Shown here: positions 18,034 through 26,644 of the stretch, piece after piece | Layout of the letters: every line of letters starts with the position of its first letter | Position numbering within the stretch: the first letter of the stretch is position 1 | Assembly (NCBI GenBank): GCA_027533425.1 | Contig: JAPZUD010000002.1 | Span: 248,001-312,000, forward strand | Origin: Beijerinckiaceae bacterium | GTDB taxonomy: Bacteria > Pseudomonadota > Alphaproteobacteria > Rhizobiales > Beijerinckiaceae | Length of the DNA stretch: 64,000 bases | Reading direction: 5' to 3' | The notes under the pieces: generated by a model | What the model was told of the DNA's origin: nothing | Databases searched by the model: none | The model's input: the letters and a program-made list of their open reading frames with translations, nothing else | Translations under genes and position numbers: made by a program

Positions 18034-20226
18034 TCACCCGATCACCCGCTCCACGCTGGCAACAAGCGGCTTGGCGCGCAGTTCCGAGATGATTGCCGTG
18101 AGATGCTTGAGATCCCAGACCTCGATATCGAGGATCATTTCGCGGAAATCCGCCGTCTTGGCGCGCATCGCGATATTGTCGATATTGGCATCGGTATCGG
18201 CGATTACACGGGCGATCTCGGCGAGGCTGCCGGGCTCATTGATGACGGAAATGATGAGCTGTGCGCCAAAACGGCGCGGGTCGTGCTCGTCCACATCCCA
18301 GCGCACGTCGAGCCAGCGCCAGGGTTCCTCGTCATAGGCGACCAGCGCGGGAGACTGGATCGGGTAGATGGTGATGCCCTCGCCGGGTGTGAGGATGCCG
18401 ACGATGCGATCGCCCGGCACAGCGCCGCCATTCGGGGCGAAGCGGACCGGCAGGTCATCCGACAGGCCGCGGATGGGAATCGAGCCGGTGCTGCTCTCCT
18501 GGCCCGGAACCTTGAATTTCAGCTTCTCGGCACCCTGGACTCCGAACCAGCCGGCGCCGGTTCCCGGAGCGGCAGCCTTGGAGACTTCCTCGCGAAAATC
18601 GGGGAAAACCGCCTTGACCACATCGCCGGAATACATCTCGCCACGACCAACCGCCGTGAGGACATCATCCAGCGTGGCGCGTGCGAGGCGCGGCAAGGCG
18701 GCGAGCAGCTTCTCCTCGGAGAAGGTCTTTCCCGCCCGCGAGAAAGCACGCTCGACGATCCGGCGGCCAAGGCCCACGAACTGCTTGCGCACGGCTTCCC
18801 GGGTTGCCCGGCGGATCGCCGCCCGCGCCTTGCCGGTGACGACCAGGCTCTCCCATGCGGCCGGCGGCACCTGCCCCTCTGTGGTGAGGATCTCGACCTC
18901 GTCACCATTCTGCAATTCGGAGATGAGCGGCGAGTTCCGGCCATTGATCCGGCAACCGACAGTATTGTTCCCGATATCCGTATGGACAGCATAGGCGAAG
19001 TCGATCGGCGTCGCGCCACGCGGCAGGGCAATCAGCAGGCCCTTGGGCGTGAAGCAGAAGACCTGGTCCTGGAACAATTCGAGCTTGGTGTGTTCGAGGA
19101 ATTCCTCCGGATTGTCGCCCTCGGCCAGCAATTCGATGGTGCGCCGGAGCCAGCGATAGGCGTTCGACTCACCGCCCCCGTTGGGCAGCGAGCCGTTTTC
19201 CTTGTAGGCGGCATGGGCAGCGATGCCGAATTCGGCGACGGCATCCATCTCACGGGTACGGATCTGCAATTCGACGCGCTGGTGCTTCGGCCCGACCACC
19301 GTGGTGTGGATCGAGCGGTAATCATTCTGCTTGGGCGTCGAGATGTAATCCTTGAAGCGCCCCGGCACGAAGGGCCAGGCCTGATGGATGATGCCGAGGG
19401 CGCGATAGCAATCCTCGGCCGTACCGACGATCACACGGAAGCCGAACACATCCGACAATTGTTCGAAGGAAATGCTCTTGCGCTCCATCTTGCGCCAGAT
19501 CGAATAGACGCGCTTCTCGCGGCCCTTGATCTCGCCAAGGATGGAATCGGCGAGGAGCTTGGCCTTGAGGTCGCGCTCGATCAGCTCGATCAGGCCGCCG
19601 GCCCGCTCGCGCAGCGCCTGCAGGCGGCGCGTCATCATCAGATGCGCATCCGGCATCAGCACGCGGAAACAGATATCCTCCAGTTCCTCGCGCATGTCCT
19701 GCATGCCGATCCGGCCGGCAAGGGGGGCATAGATCTCAAGGGTTTCCTCGGCGATCCTCGCGCGCTTGTCCGGCGGCACGAAATGCAATGTCCGCATGTT
19801 GTGGAGCCGGTCGGCCAGCTTGACGAGCAGGACGCGGGCATCGGCCGCGACGGCGAGCAGCAGCTTGCGCAGGTTTTCTGCCTGCGCGGCCTTTTTCGAG
19901 ACCAGGTCGAGCTTCTTGATCTTGGTCAGCCCGTCGACCAGATCCGCGATATTCTCGCCGAAGCGGTTGGCGATATCCTCGCGCGTGGTGCCGGTATCCT
20001 CGATCGTGTCGTGCAGGATCGCGGCGGCGATCGTCTGGTCGTCGACATGCAGGTCGGTGAGGATGGCGGCGACTTCGAGCGGATGCGAGAAATACGGATC
20101 GCCCGAGGCGCGTTTCTGGCTGCCATGCGCCCGCATCGCATACACATAGGCCCGGTTAAGCAGATCCTCGTTTGCCTCCGGGTAATAGCGCTTGACCCGC
20201 TCGACGAGTTCGAATTGCCGCATCAT
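18034..20226 (-). CDS. rsh: Bifunctional (p)ppGpp synthetase/hydrolase
   Basis: The single long RelA/SpoT homologue typical of Hyphomicrobiales (730 residues). The N-terminal HD hydrolase domain has HDTIED at residues 72-77, so hydrolase activity is expected. The synthetase domain contains DYISTPKQNDYRSIHTTV and the QIRTREMDAVAEFGIAAH segment. The regulatory part has a TGS domain (CFTPKGLLIALPRGATPIDF), a helical region and a C-terminal ACT domain. The ATG at 20226 (MMRQFELVERVKRYY) matches the family start; longer frames run into the rpoZ terminator. Confidence 0.95.
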   Translation of the reverse strand: MMRQFELVERVKRYYPEANEDLLNRAYVYAMRAHGSQKRASGDPYFSHPLEVAAILTDLHVDDQTIAAAILHDTIEDTGTTREDIANRFGENIADLVDGLTKIKKLDLVSKKAAQAENLRKLLLAVAADARVLLVKLADRLHNMRTLHFVPPDKRARIAEETLEIYAPLAGRIGMQDMREELEDICFRVLMPDAHLMMTRRLQALRERAGGLIELIERDLKAKLLADSILGEIKGREKRVYSIWRKMERKSISFEQLSDVFGFRVIVGTAEDCYRALGIIHQAWPFVPGRFKDYISTPKQNDYRSIHTTVVGPKHQRVELQIRTREMDAVAEFGIAAHAAYKENGSLPNGGGESNAYRWLRRTIELLAEGDNPEEFLEHTKLELFQDQVFCFTPKGLLIALPRGATPIDFAYAVHTDIGNNTVGCRINGRNSPLISELQNGDEVEILTTEGQVPPAAWESLVVTGKARAAIRRATREAVRKQFVGLGRRIVERAFSRAGKTFSEEKLLAALPRLARATLDDVLTAVGRGEMYSGDVVKAVFPDFREEVSKAAAPGTGAGWFGVQGAEKLKFKVPGQESSTGSIPIRGLSDDLPVRFAPNGGAVPGDRIVGILTPGEGITIYPIQSPALVAYDEEPWRWLDVRWDVDEHDPRRFGAQLIISVINEPGSLAEIARVIADTDANIDNIAMRAKTADFREMILDIEVWDLKHLTAIISELRAKPLVASVERVIG

Positions 20227-20259
20227 GCGCGGATCAGCCTGCTTTCGGCACCGGAAATC

Positions 20260-20289
20260 AAAAAAGGCGGCCGGACTCTCCGCACCGCC
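20260..20289 (-). terminator. Intrinsic terminator downstream of rpoZ
   Basis: Read on the minus strand: GGCGG, an inner CGGA-GAG-TCCG stem, CCGCC, then six T (A-run at 20260-20265). It lies between the rpoZ stop (20344) and the rsh start (20226), so it should end or attenuate rpoZ transcription before rsh. Confidence 0.75.
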
Positions 20290-20343
20290 TCTCCGCAGTA
20301 TGCCGTCATTCAGCCGCAACGCAACCCGTTGCGCGCCGAAAGA

Positions 20344-20742
20344 TCAGTCCTCGTCGTCCGATTCGGTGGGCGGCACAAGACCGTCGAGGCCCCGCAGCAG
20401 ATCTTCCTCGGACATGCGGTCAAACGTGACTTCGCTGTCATCGACTTCCGAGACCGACATCTTGGCCGGGGCACCCGGCAGGCGCGGCACGGCTTCCGGC
20501 TCCGGTTCGTCGACCTCGACGAATTTCTGGAGCGAATGGATGAAGTCTTCCTTCAGGTCGCCGGGAGCGAGGCGCTCGTCCGCGATTTCGCGGAGGGCCA
20601 CGACCGGGTTCTTGTCGCGGTCGCGCTGCACGAGCGGCGATGCTCCGCTGGAGAGCATGCGCGCCCGGTGACTGGCCAGGAGGACCAGTTCGAAGCGGTT
20701 TTCAACCTTGTCGACGCAATCTTCGACAGTGACGCGAGCCAT
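20344..20742 (-). CDS. rpoZ: DNA-directed RNA polymerase omega subunit
   Basis: The omega subunit aids assembly of RNA polymerase and, in many bacteria, forms part of a ppGpp site. The N-terminus [28 protein letters not shown] is the Rpb6/omega fold and the [14 protein letters not shown] helix follows. The last 50 or so residues are an acidic, Pro-rich tail usual in alphaproteobacteria. The gene precedes rsh, pairing ppGpp synthesis with the polymerase subunit, but a terminator separates the two. Confidence 0.95.
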   Translation of the reverse strand: MARVTVEDCVDKVENRFELVLLASHRARMLSSGASPLVQRDRDKNPVVALREIADERLAPGDLKEDFIHSLQKFVEVDEPEPEAVPRLPGAPAKMSVSEVDDSEVTFDRMSEEDLLRGLDGLVPPTESDDED

Positions 20743-21118
20743 GTCTCACGCACTCCTTTTCCAGAAATTCCCAGAAGAGCGTGCCTGTTACACTATCCGG
20801 CCCGGGCCTTCAACCTCGAATCGCCTCCGGACCCGCGCCCTCCCCCGACGGACGGGCCCGCCCCGGACACCTATCCGATGTAACTAAATTGCATCATCAT
20901 TGTTTGGGATGACATTTTGGATCATCTGTGCCATCAAGGATCCATGCTGCTGCAAGGGATGCGAGCCTGCCTTTTTGCCCTTGCTATTGCCAAACCAGAC
21001 TTCGAATTTTGATTAATTCCAACATGTTAGCCGATCCTTATTGCGACGTCGCCCATCTTTTCAATGACGAATTGAGAAACGACCGCGAACCCGGATCGCT
21101 TGCCGCCAGGACAGCAGG
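20743..21118. other. Divergent intergenic region rpoZ / NYN gene
   Basis: A 376-base region between the divergent rpoZ and NYN genes. The part from about 20880 to 21040 is clearly richer in A+T than the surrounding genes and probably holds promoters for both sides. A weak candidate for the plus strand is TTGCCA at 20987 with TGATTA at 21010 (17-nt spacing). No RNA gene or supported small reading frame was recognised. Confidence 0.5.
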
Positions 21119-21781
21119 ATGAACCAGACCGAAAGAATCGCCCTCTTCATTGACGGCGCCAATCTCTACGCGACCTCGAAGACGCTCGGTTTCGATATCG
21201 ATTATCGGCGGCTGCTCAAGGAGTACAACACGCGCGGCTATCTCGTCCGCGCCTTCTATTACACGGCCCTGATCGAGGATCAGGAATATTCGTCCATCCG
21301 GCCGCTGATCGACTGGCTCGATTACAATGGCTATTCCGTTGTCACCAAGCCGGTGAAGGAATTCACCGATGCGATGGGCCGCCGCAAGGTGAAGGGCAAC
21401 ATGGATATCGAGCTGGCCATCGATGCGATGGAACTGGCGCCGTTCATCGATCACATGGTCCTGTTCTCCGGCGACGGCGATTTCCGCAGCCTTGTCGAGG
21501 CCATGCAGCGCAAGGGTGTGCGCGTCACGGTGATTTCCACCGTCGCGACGCAGCCGCCGATGGTGGCGGATGACCTTCGGCGGCAGGCCGATATCTTCCT
21601 CGATCTCGCCGATCTGCAGGGCAAGATCGGCCGCGATCCCGGCGAACGGACGCAGCGCGAGCTTCGCCCCGAAGGCCGCGAGCCGCGGGTCGAGGGTCGC
21701 CCGGTCGAAACCCGTTCGGCCATGCCGTCCTTTATCGAGCGGCCCGCGGGCACGCGCGTCAAGGAACGAGATGAAGGCTGA
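21119..21781 (+). CDS. NYN domain (LabA/DUF88-like) protein, putative nuclease
   Basis: A 220-residue protein whose first 165 residues form an NYN/PIN-like domain. Acidic residues that would bind metal are Asp12 (ALFIDGANLY), Asp96 (VKGNMDIELAIDAM), Asp102, and Asp119/Asp121 (LFSGDGDFRSLV). The family is related to eukaryotic NYN ribonucleases and cyanobacterial LabA; RNase activity is likely but unproven here. The tail from about residue 170 is Arg/Glu-rich and probably disordered. The gene overlaps the uracil-DNA glycosylase by 11 nt, so the two are translationally coupled. It has a good ribosome site (AGGACAGCAGG). Confidence 0.87.
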   Translation: MNQTERIALFIDGANLYATSKTLGFDIDYRRLLKEYNTRGYLVRAFYYTALIEDQEYSSIRPLIDWLDYNGYSVVTKPVKEFTDAMGRRKVKGNMDIELAIDAMELAPFIDHMVLFSGDGDFRSLVEAMQRKGVRVTVISTVATQPPMVADDLRRQADIFLDLADLQGKIGRDPGERTQRELRPEGREPRVEGRPVETRSAMPSFIERPAGTRVKERDEG

Positions 21782-22400
21782 ACCGGGGCGGGATTGCCCG
21801 CTCTGCCCGCGGCTTGTCGAATTCCGCATGGGCTGGCGCGGGCGCGAGCCCACCTGGCACAATGCACCGGTGCCGAGCTTCGGCCCGCGCGAGGCCCGGC
21901 TGCTGATTGTCGGTCTCGCGCCAGGCCTGCGCGGCGCCAATGCGACCGGCCGCCCCTTTACCGGCGATTATGCCGGCGACCTGCTCTATGCGACCCTGGG
22001 CACATTCGGCTTCGCGACAGGCGAATATGCCGAATCACCGGATGACGGGCTGAGCCTCGTCGATTGCCGGATCACCAATGCCGTCCGCTGCGTGCCGCCG
22101 GAGAACAAGCCGGTCGGGGCGGAGATCGGCGCGTGCCGGCCTTTCCTTTCGGCCACGATCGCCGGCATGGACCGGCTTCAGGCCATCCTCGCCCTAGGCA
22201 AGATCGCCCATGATTCGGTGCTGCGGGCGCTGGAGGTTCCGGTCTCGCGCGCGCCATTCCGCCATGGCGGGCGCGTCCCGCTCGGCCGGGTGACGCTGTT
22301 CTCGAGCTATCATTGCTCGCGCTACAACACGAATACCGGCCGGCTGACGGAGCCGATGTTCCGCGCGGTCTTCGCCGATCTCCGGGCCTTTCTCGGCTGA
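21771..22400 (+). CDS. Uracil-DNA glycosylase, family 5 (UdgB-like)
   Basis: A 209-residue iron-sulfur uracil-DNA glycosylase that removes uracil and other deaminated bases from DNA. Four cysteines (Cys9, Cys12, Cys107, Cys122) are placed for a 4Fe-4S cluster. Motif A reads GLAPGLRGANATGRPFTGD (residues 48-66), lacking the polar catalytic residue of families 1 and 4, as in family 5. Motif B is SSYHCSRYNTNTGRLT near the C-terminus. The ATG at 21771 lies inside the end of the NYN gene. The stop faces the smpB stop across four bases. Confidence 0.9.
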   Translation: MKAEPGRDCPLCPRLVEFRMGWRGREPTWHNAPVPSFGPREARLLIVGLAPGLRGANATGRPFTGDYAGDLLYATLGTFGFATGEYAESPDDGLSLVDCRITNAVRCVPPENKPVGAEIGACRPFLSATIAGMDRLQAILALGKIAHDSVLRALEVPVSRAPFRHGGRVPLGRVTLFSSYHCSRYNTNTGRLTEPMFRAVFADLRAFLG

Positions 22401-22411
22401 ACGCTCAGCCG
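22394..22411. other. Hairpin containing both convergent stop codons
   Basis: A 7-bp perfect inverted repeat, CGGCTGA (22394-22400) and TCAGCCG (22405-22411), with loop ACGC. The UDG stop TGA closes the left arm and the smpB stop (TCA on this strand) opens the right arm. There is no T-tract on either side, so it would be at best a weak bidirectional terminator. Confidence 0.6.
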
Positions 22412-22878
22412 CGATCCCGGAGCAGGCGGCCCTGCTCGCGTTTCCAGTCGCGGGCCTTCTCGGTCTCGCGCTTGTCGTGCAGCTTCTTGCCGCGCGCCAG
22501 GGCGATCTCGACCTTGGCGCGGCCCTTCTCGTTGAAATAGACCTTGAGCGGCACGATCGTCATGCCCTCGCGCTCGACGGCGATGGCCAGACGGTTCATC
22601 TGCTTGCGCTGGAGAAGCAGTTTCCGGGGCCGTTTCGGTTCGTGGTTGAACCGGTTGGCCTGCAGATATTCCGGGATGTAGGAATTGACGAGGTAGAGCT
22701 GGCCGTCATCGATTTCGGCGTAGGATTCGCCGATCGTCGCCTTGCCGCCGCGCAACGACTTGACCTCGGTGCCCGTCAGGACAAGGCCCGCCTCATAGGT
22801 ATCGAGGATCTCGAAGTTGAACCGCGCCTTGCGGTTATCCGCCGCGATCCGGTAGCGGGCCTCGTCACGGCCATTCAT
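22405..22878 (-). CDS. smpB: SsrA-binding protein SmpB
   Basis: SmpB binds tmRNA and brings it to stalled ribosomes for trans-translation. The 157-residue OB-fold protein has [20 protein letters not shown], then [18 protein letters not shown] and the [11 protein letters not shown] strand. The basic C-terminal tail ([19 protein letters not shown]) enters the decoding centre. Its start overlaps the stop of the PaiB-like gene by 4 nt. Grouping with dapA is usual in Hyphomicrobiales. The ssrA gene itself is not in this window. Confidence 0.95.
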   Translation of the reverse strand: MNGRDEARYRIAADNRKARFNFEILDTYEAGLVLTGTEVKSLRGGKATIGESYAEIDDGQLYLVNSYIPEYLQANRFNHEPKRPRKLLLQRKQMNRLAIAVEREGMTIVPLKVYFNEKGRAKVEIALARGKKLHDKRETEKARDWKREQGRLLRDRG

Positions 22879-23522
22879 GACCCCGGCTTCCCCGAACGCC
22901 GGCGCATCGTCTCGGCCATCGCGGGACCGGCCGGATCCGGCTCGGCGGCAAGGCCGGAAACCACGCCATCATGATCGGCAGCCTGGCGGTTCTGGCTCAG
23001 CTTGTACTTGCCGCTGATCTCGCGGATCTCGATCTCGATGCCGACAATGCCGCGCATCTGCGCCTCGATGAAAGGCTCCGGTGCATCCGTCACCTCCCAG
23101 GGCTGGGTGCGAGCCCCTTCCTCCTGGGCGGTGAGCGCGGAAATCTGGTCCATCAGGAAGGCCCGGTCATCATGGATGACGGCCTGCCCGCGCACCTGAA
23201 CCATCATGTAGTTCCAGGTCGGCACGACCTTGCCGTGCTCGCGCTTGCTCGCATACCACGAGGGCGTGATGTAATGCTCATGGCCCTGGAAGACGACCAA
23301 GGCTTCCGGCGCGTCGGCCAACGCCCGCCATTGCGGGTTGGGCCGGGCGAGATGGGCGCGCAGGCAGGCTGTGCCATCCGGCCGCTCCTGAACGAGGAAG
23401 GGAATCGGGTTCGCCATCAGGCCCGCCGCACCGCCCGAAACGAGCATGCCGAGGGGATGCGCGCGGATCAACGCGAGCATCTCTTCCCGGTCCTCGATCC
23501 TGAAATGGGGCGGCTGGTACAT
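22875..23522 (-). CDS. PaiB-family FMN-binding protein
   Basis: A 215-residue protein of the PaiB/FMN-binding split-barrel family (annotated as FMN-binding negative transcriptional regulator; B. subtilis PaiB affects sporulation and protease genes). Visible are [28 protein letters not shown] and [21 protein letters not shown], all family landmarks, then a [20 protein letters not shown] block. No DNA-binding motif is apparent, so a flavin enzyme or chaperone role is equally possible. It sits between dapA and smpB with an 8-nt and a 4-nt link. Confidence 0.88.
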   Translation of the reverse strand: MYQPPHFRIEDREEMLALIRAHPLGMLVSGGAAGLMANPIPFLVQERPDGTACLRAHLARPNPQWRALADAPEALVVFQGHEHYITPSWYASKREHGKVVPTWNYMMVQVRGQAVIHDDRAFLMDQISALTAQEEGARTQPWEVTDAPEPFIEAQMRGIVGIEIEIREISGKYKLSQNRQAADHDGVVSGLAAEPDPAGPAMAETMRRRSGKPGS

Positions 23523-23530
23523 GACCCCGC

Positions 23531-24433
23531 TCAGTTCAGCAGGCCAGCATGCACCATTGCCGCACGGATCGCCTGTCTGGTGGCGTCCTGCTGCACCGGC
23601 ATCATGGGCAGGCGGATTTCCTCGTTCATCCGGCCGAGCAGGCTCAATCCGTGCTTCGCACCGGCAAGGCCCGGCTCCCTGAAGACCGCATCATGGAGCG
23701 GGATCAGCCGGTCCTGGATCGCGAGAGCGCGGGCATAGTCGCCGGCGAGGCAGGCGGCCTGCAGGTCGGCACAGAGGCGCGGCGCGACATTCGAGACGAC
23801 CGAGATGCAGCCGACACCGCCGGCGGCATTGTAGGCCATCGCTGTCATGTCCTCGCCCGAGAGCTGGATGAAATCCTTGCCGACAATCGCGCGCTGCTGC
23901 GAGACGCGGGCAATATTGCCGGTGGCATCCTTCACGCCGGCAATGTTCGGCAGCTCGTAGAGGCGGGCCATCGTCTCGTTCGACATGTCGACCACCGAGC
24001 GCGGCGGGATGTTGTAGATGAAGATCGGGATGCCGACGGCGTCGTTCACCGCCTTGTAATGCCGGTAGAGACCTTCCTGCGTCGGACGGTTGTAGTAGGG
24101 CGTGACAACGAGGATCGCCTCCGCTCCGGCCTTCTCGGCATGGCGCGCGAGATCGACCGCCTCGGCCGTGTTGTTCGAACCGGCGCCGGCCATGACCGGC
24201 ACGCGACCGCCGGCTTCGCTGATGCACCATTCGACAACGCGCTTGTGCTCGTCATGGCTGAGGGTCGGGCTCTCCCCGGTCGTGCCGACCGGAACGAGCC
24301 CCATGGTGCCTTGCTCGATCTGCCAGCTGACATGCGACCGGAAGGCCGCTTCATCCAGGTCGCCGTTTTTGAAGGGCGTCACCAGAGCGGTGAAGGAGCC
24401 TCGAAACAGCGCGGCATTGGCGGGCTTGGTCAT
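23531..24433 (-). CDS. dapA: 4-hydroxy-tetrahydrodipicolinate synthase
   Basis: DapA condenses pyruvate with aspartate semialdehyde at the entry to lysine and meso-diaminopimelate synthesis. The 300-residue TIM barrel shows [14 protein letters not shown], the proton-relay Tyr in IYNIPPRSV and the Schiff-base Lys in [10 protein letters not shown]. The ATG at 24433 ([20 protein letters not shown]) fits the family; a frame starting at 24487 would add 18 odd residues. Confidence 0.95.
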   Translation of the reverse strand: MTKPANAALFRGSFTALVTPFKNGDLDEAAFRSHVSWQIEQGTMGLVPVGTTGESPTLSHDEHKRVVEWCISEAGGRVPVMAGAGSNNTAEAVDLARHAEKAGAEAILVVTPYYNRPTQEGLYRHYKAVNDAVGIPIFIYNIPPRSVVDMSNETMARLYELPNIAGVKDATGNIARVSQQRAIVGKDFIQLSGEDMTAMAYNAAGGVGCISVVSNVAPRLCADLQAACLAGDYARALAIQDRLIPLHDAVFREPGLAGAKHGLSLLGRMNEEIRLPMMPVQQDATRQAIRAAMVHAGLLN

Positions 24434-24573
24434 GATCTTTCCATGCGGGACGCGGCAGGATTGCCGGAGCAACGCTTTTCCCCCCAATCCGGCGCTCCGT
24501 CAACTATCGTCGCGGTTCCGCCGCGTTGCGCAACGGCACCAGATTGCTACAAACATCCGGAACAGGAGCAACC

Positions 24574-25494
24574 ATGCCGCGCAGATCCGGAAAAGCCGCC
24601 GCCAGCCATCTCCAGCTTGTCGATACGCTTTCGGAATGGCGGAGCCGCCATGTGCTGGCGCGTGACGGGCTGCGGCTCCATCTCCGCGAGATCGGCAACC
24701 GGGCCGGTGCGGACCTGCCGGTGATCTGCCTGCCCGGCCTTTCGCGCAATGCCGATGATTTCGAGGTGATCGGCCGCGCCCTGGCCGAGACCGGCGACCG
24801 CTGGGTCATCGCGCTGGATTCCCGCGGGCGCGGCGGTTCGGAATATGATCCGGACTGGCGCCGCTATGATCTTCAGGTCGAGCTGGACGACCTGTTCAAC
24901 GTGATCGACGCGCTCGGCATCGGCCGCGCGATCTTTTTCGGGACCTCGCGTGGCGGGTTGCTCACGGCGCTGACCGCAATCACCCGCCCTGCCCTGATCG
25001 CGGGATCCATCCTCAATGATATCGGACCGATTATCGAAGGGCGTGGCCTCGCGCGGATCCGCGGCTATGTCGGCAAGCTGCCGCGCCCGACAACGTTCGA
25101 CGAGGCGACGCAGGTGCTGCGACAGGTTTTCGGAACGCATTTCACGGATATGGCCCCGGAGGCCTGGGCCCGGTTCGCGAGGCGGACGTGGAAGGAGGGC
25201 CCGAAGGGACTCGAACCCCGCTACGACCCCAACCTCATGCGCCCGCTGGCGGAACTCGATCTCGAGAAGCCGCTGCCCGTGCTCTGGACGCAGTTCGAGA
25301 CGCTGGCCGTCGCACCGATGATGGTGATCCGGGGCGAACTGAGCGACATTCTCGGCGAGCAGACCGCGCGGGAGATGGTCGCCCGGCACCCGGATGCGCG
25401 GCTGCACGAGGTTCCCTATCAGGGCCATGCGCCGATCCTCGAAGACGCGCCGACCATCGAGGCCGTGCGCGCCTTCGTTGCCTCCGTCGCCTGA
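24574..25494 (+). CDS. Alpha/beta hydrolase
   Basis: A 306-residue alpha/beta-hydrolase-fold enzyme. The oxyanion region is VICLPGLSRNADDF, the LDSRGRGGSEYDPDW loop is typical, and the nucleophile elbow is GTSRGG. The acid is likely in the VIRGELSDIL strand and the His in YQGHAPILEDAP. The start at 24574 (MPRRSGKAAAS) follows an AGGAG ribosome site. It is transcribed divergently from dapA, and its TGA abuts the stop of the HhH gene exactly (TGATCA). Substrate unknown; esterase, epoxide hydrolase and haloalkane-type enzymes share this fold. Confidence 0.88.
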   Translation: MPRRSGKAAASHLQLVDTLSEWRSRHVLARDGLRLHLREIGNRAGADLPVICLPGLSRNADDFEVIGRALAETGDRWVIALDSRGRGGSEYDPDWRRYDLQVELDDLFNVIDALGIGRAIFFGTSRGGLLTALTAITRPALIAGSILNDIGPIIEGRGLARIRGYVGKLPRPTTFDEATQVLRQVFGTHFTDMAPEAWARFARRTWKEGPKGLEPRYDPNLMRPLAELDLEKPLPVLWTQFETLAVAPMMVIRGELSDILGEQTAREMVARHPDARLHEVPYQGHAPILEDAPTIEAVRAFVASVA

Positions 25495-26634
25495 TCAGGC
25501 CTTGTCCGCCGGCTTGCGGCCCTTCTTCGGCGCGGCCACGGGGACGATGACATTGCCCTGGCCATCGTCATTGGTGTCATCGCGCGAACTGGCGACTTCG
25601 CCGGCATCGGCCCGGCGGGCAAAGTCGGTGGTGCCGCCTGCGGCGAGGATCTTCGCCTGGCCGACCCAATCCTCCCGCTCGATCCGGCCCGGGAAGGCGA
25701 GATAGCCGCCGACCCATTTCACCTCCTCGGCATTCCAGCCGGCGATCTGCGCGAAATGCCAGATGCCAAGGCCGTGCAGGCGGCCTTCGTTCTGCTTGCC
25801 GATCCCCTTGATCCGCTTGAGATCATCGGCCTTCCCGTCCTTCGGCGCCTCAAGTCCGGCGGGTTTGGTGCCTTCCAAAGCCGTCGCCTCGGCCGGGCCC
25901 ATGGCCGTGACCGGCCCGGAGATGGCCTGTCCGGAGGTAGCCTGCCCGGGGATGGCCTGCCCGCCGGCCAGGATCTGCTCGGCATCGAAGCGCCAGCGCC
26001 ACCACCAGCTCGGGAAACGCCCTGCATGGCCGAGCTGGCGGAACAGCCAGCGCCGCTGGCCGGGCGAGAGGCTGGCCATCTGGTCGAAATGATAAAGGCC
26101 GAGAGCATTGAGCTTCGCCTGCACATCGCCATCGATGCCGTAAATGCGTGTCAGGTCGTCGGGCTTGCCGCCCCTCGGCGCGGACAGGCCCGTGATCGCC
26201 TGTTCGATCGGCTCCGCCGGCAGGGCAGCGGCCGGCTCGGCCTTCATCGGCTCGACGGCCAATTCCTTTGCCACAGCCAAAGGCGCGGCGGCGGGGACCG
26301 GGGCCGGAGCCGGCGCGAAAGCCGGCGCGACGCGTTCTGTCGCCAGGGCCGGTCCGGCCTCCGACGCGGAGCGGCGCAACAGTGCGGCGAGCAGGCAGCC
26401 GATGAGATAAGCGGCAAACATCAGCAGAGCGAGATCCAGCCAGTACCCCGCGCGGGTGGGCAGCACACGGAAGGCGGCGACGAGGCCGCCCAGCCCGAGA
26501 ACCAGACCCCAGGGCAGAAGGGCCGGCCACAGACCAGCGCCTCCGTCGCGGCGGGCGGTCAGCCAGGCGACAGCAACACCGAGGACGAGCGCGAGAAGGA
26601 GCCAGATCCAGAAGACTTGCAGGAGGTAGATCAT
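25495..26634 (-). CDS. Membrane-anchored protein with two helix-hairpin-helix-like domains
   Basis: A 379-residue protein. Residues 1-90 hold about three hydrophobic segments (from MIYLLQVFWIWLLLALVLGV on), followed by an Ala/Pro-rich linker. Then come two copies of a roughly 65-residue domain. The first begins DDLTRIYGIDGDVQAKLNALG and the second DDLKRIKGIGKQNEGRLHGLG. Each ends in a WW/FPGR-type segment and an ILAGG/ILAAGG tail. This resembles the helix-hairpin-helix domain also attached to some alphaproteobacterial NuoE proteins. Nucleic-acid or protein binding near the membrane is possible; the function is unknown. It lies 10 nt after the OmpA/BON gene, probably in one operon. Confidence 0.75.
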   Translation of the reverse strand: MIYLLQVFWIWLLLALVLGVAVAWLTARRDGGAGLWPALLPWGLVLGLGGLVAAFRVLPTRAGYWLDLALLMFAAYLIGCLLAALLRRSASEAGPALATERVAPAFAPAPAPVPAAAPLAVAKELAVEPMKAEPAAALPAEPIEQAITGLSAPRGGKPDDLTRIYGIDGDVQAKLNALGLYHFDQMASLSPGQRRWLFRQLGHAGRFPSWWWRWRFDAEQILAGGQAIPGQATSGQAISGPVTAMGPAEATALEGTKPAGLEAPKDGKADDLKRIKGIGKQNEGRLHGLGIWHFAQIAGWNAEEVKWVGGYLAFPGRIEREDWVGQAKILAAGGTTDFARRADAGEVASSRDDTNDDGQGNVIVPVAAPKKGRKPADKA

Positions 26635-26644
26635 GGTTCCGCCC

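Noticed and set aside
16093-20883. A nearly 1,600-codon open frame on the plus strand opposite pdxJ, pyrE and rsh
   Set aside because: The minus strand carries well-recognised genes over the whole stretch. High G+C codon bias opens long mirror frames; the translation is low-complexity and matches no family.
20928-21122. A 64-codon plus-strand frame in the rpoZ/NYN intergenic region
   Set aside because: It overlaps the NYN start, lies in promoter-like A+T-rich DNA and has no ribosome site or conserved look.
25200-25225. tRNA-like T-loop text (GACTCGAACC)
   Set aside because: It lies inside the hydrolase coding sequence and no cloverleaf can be drawn around it.
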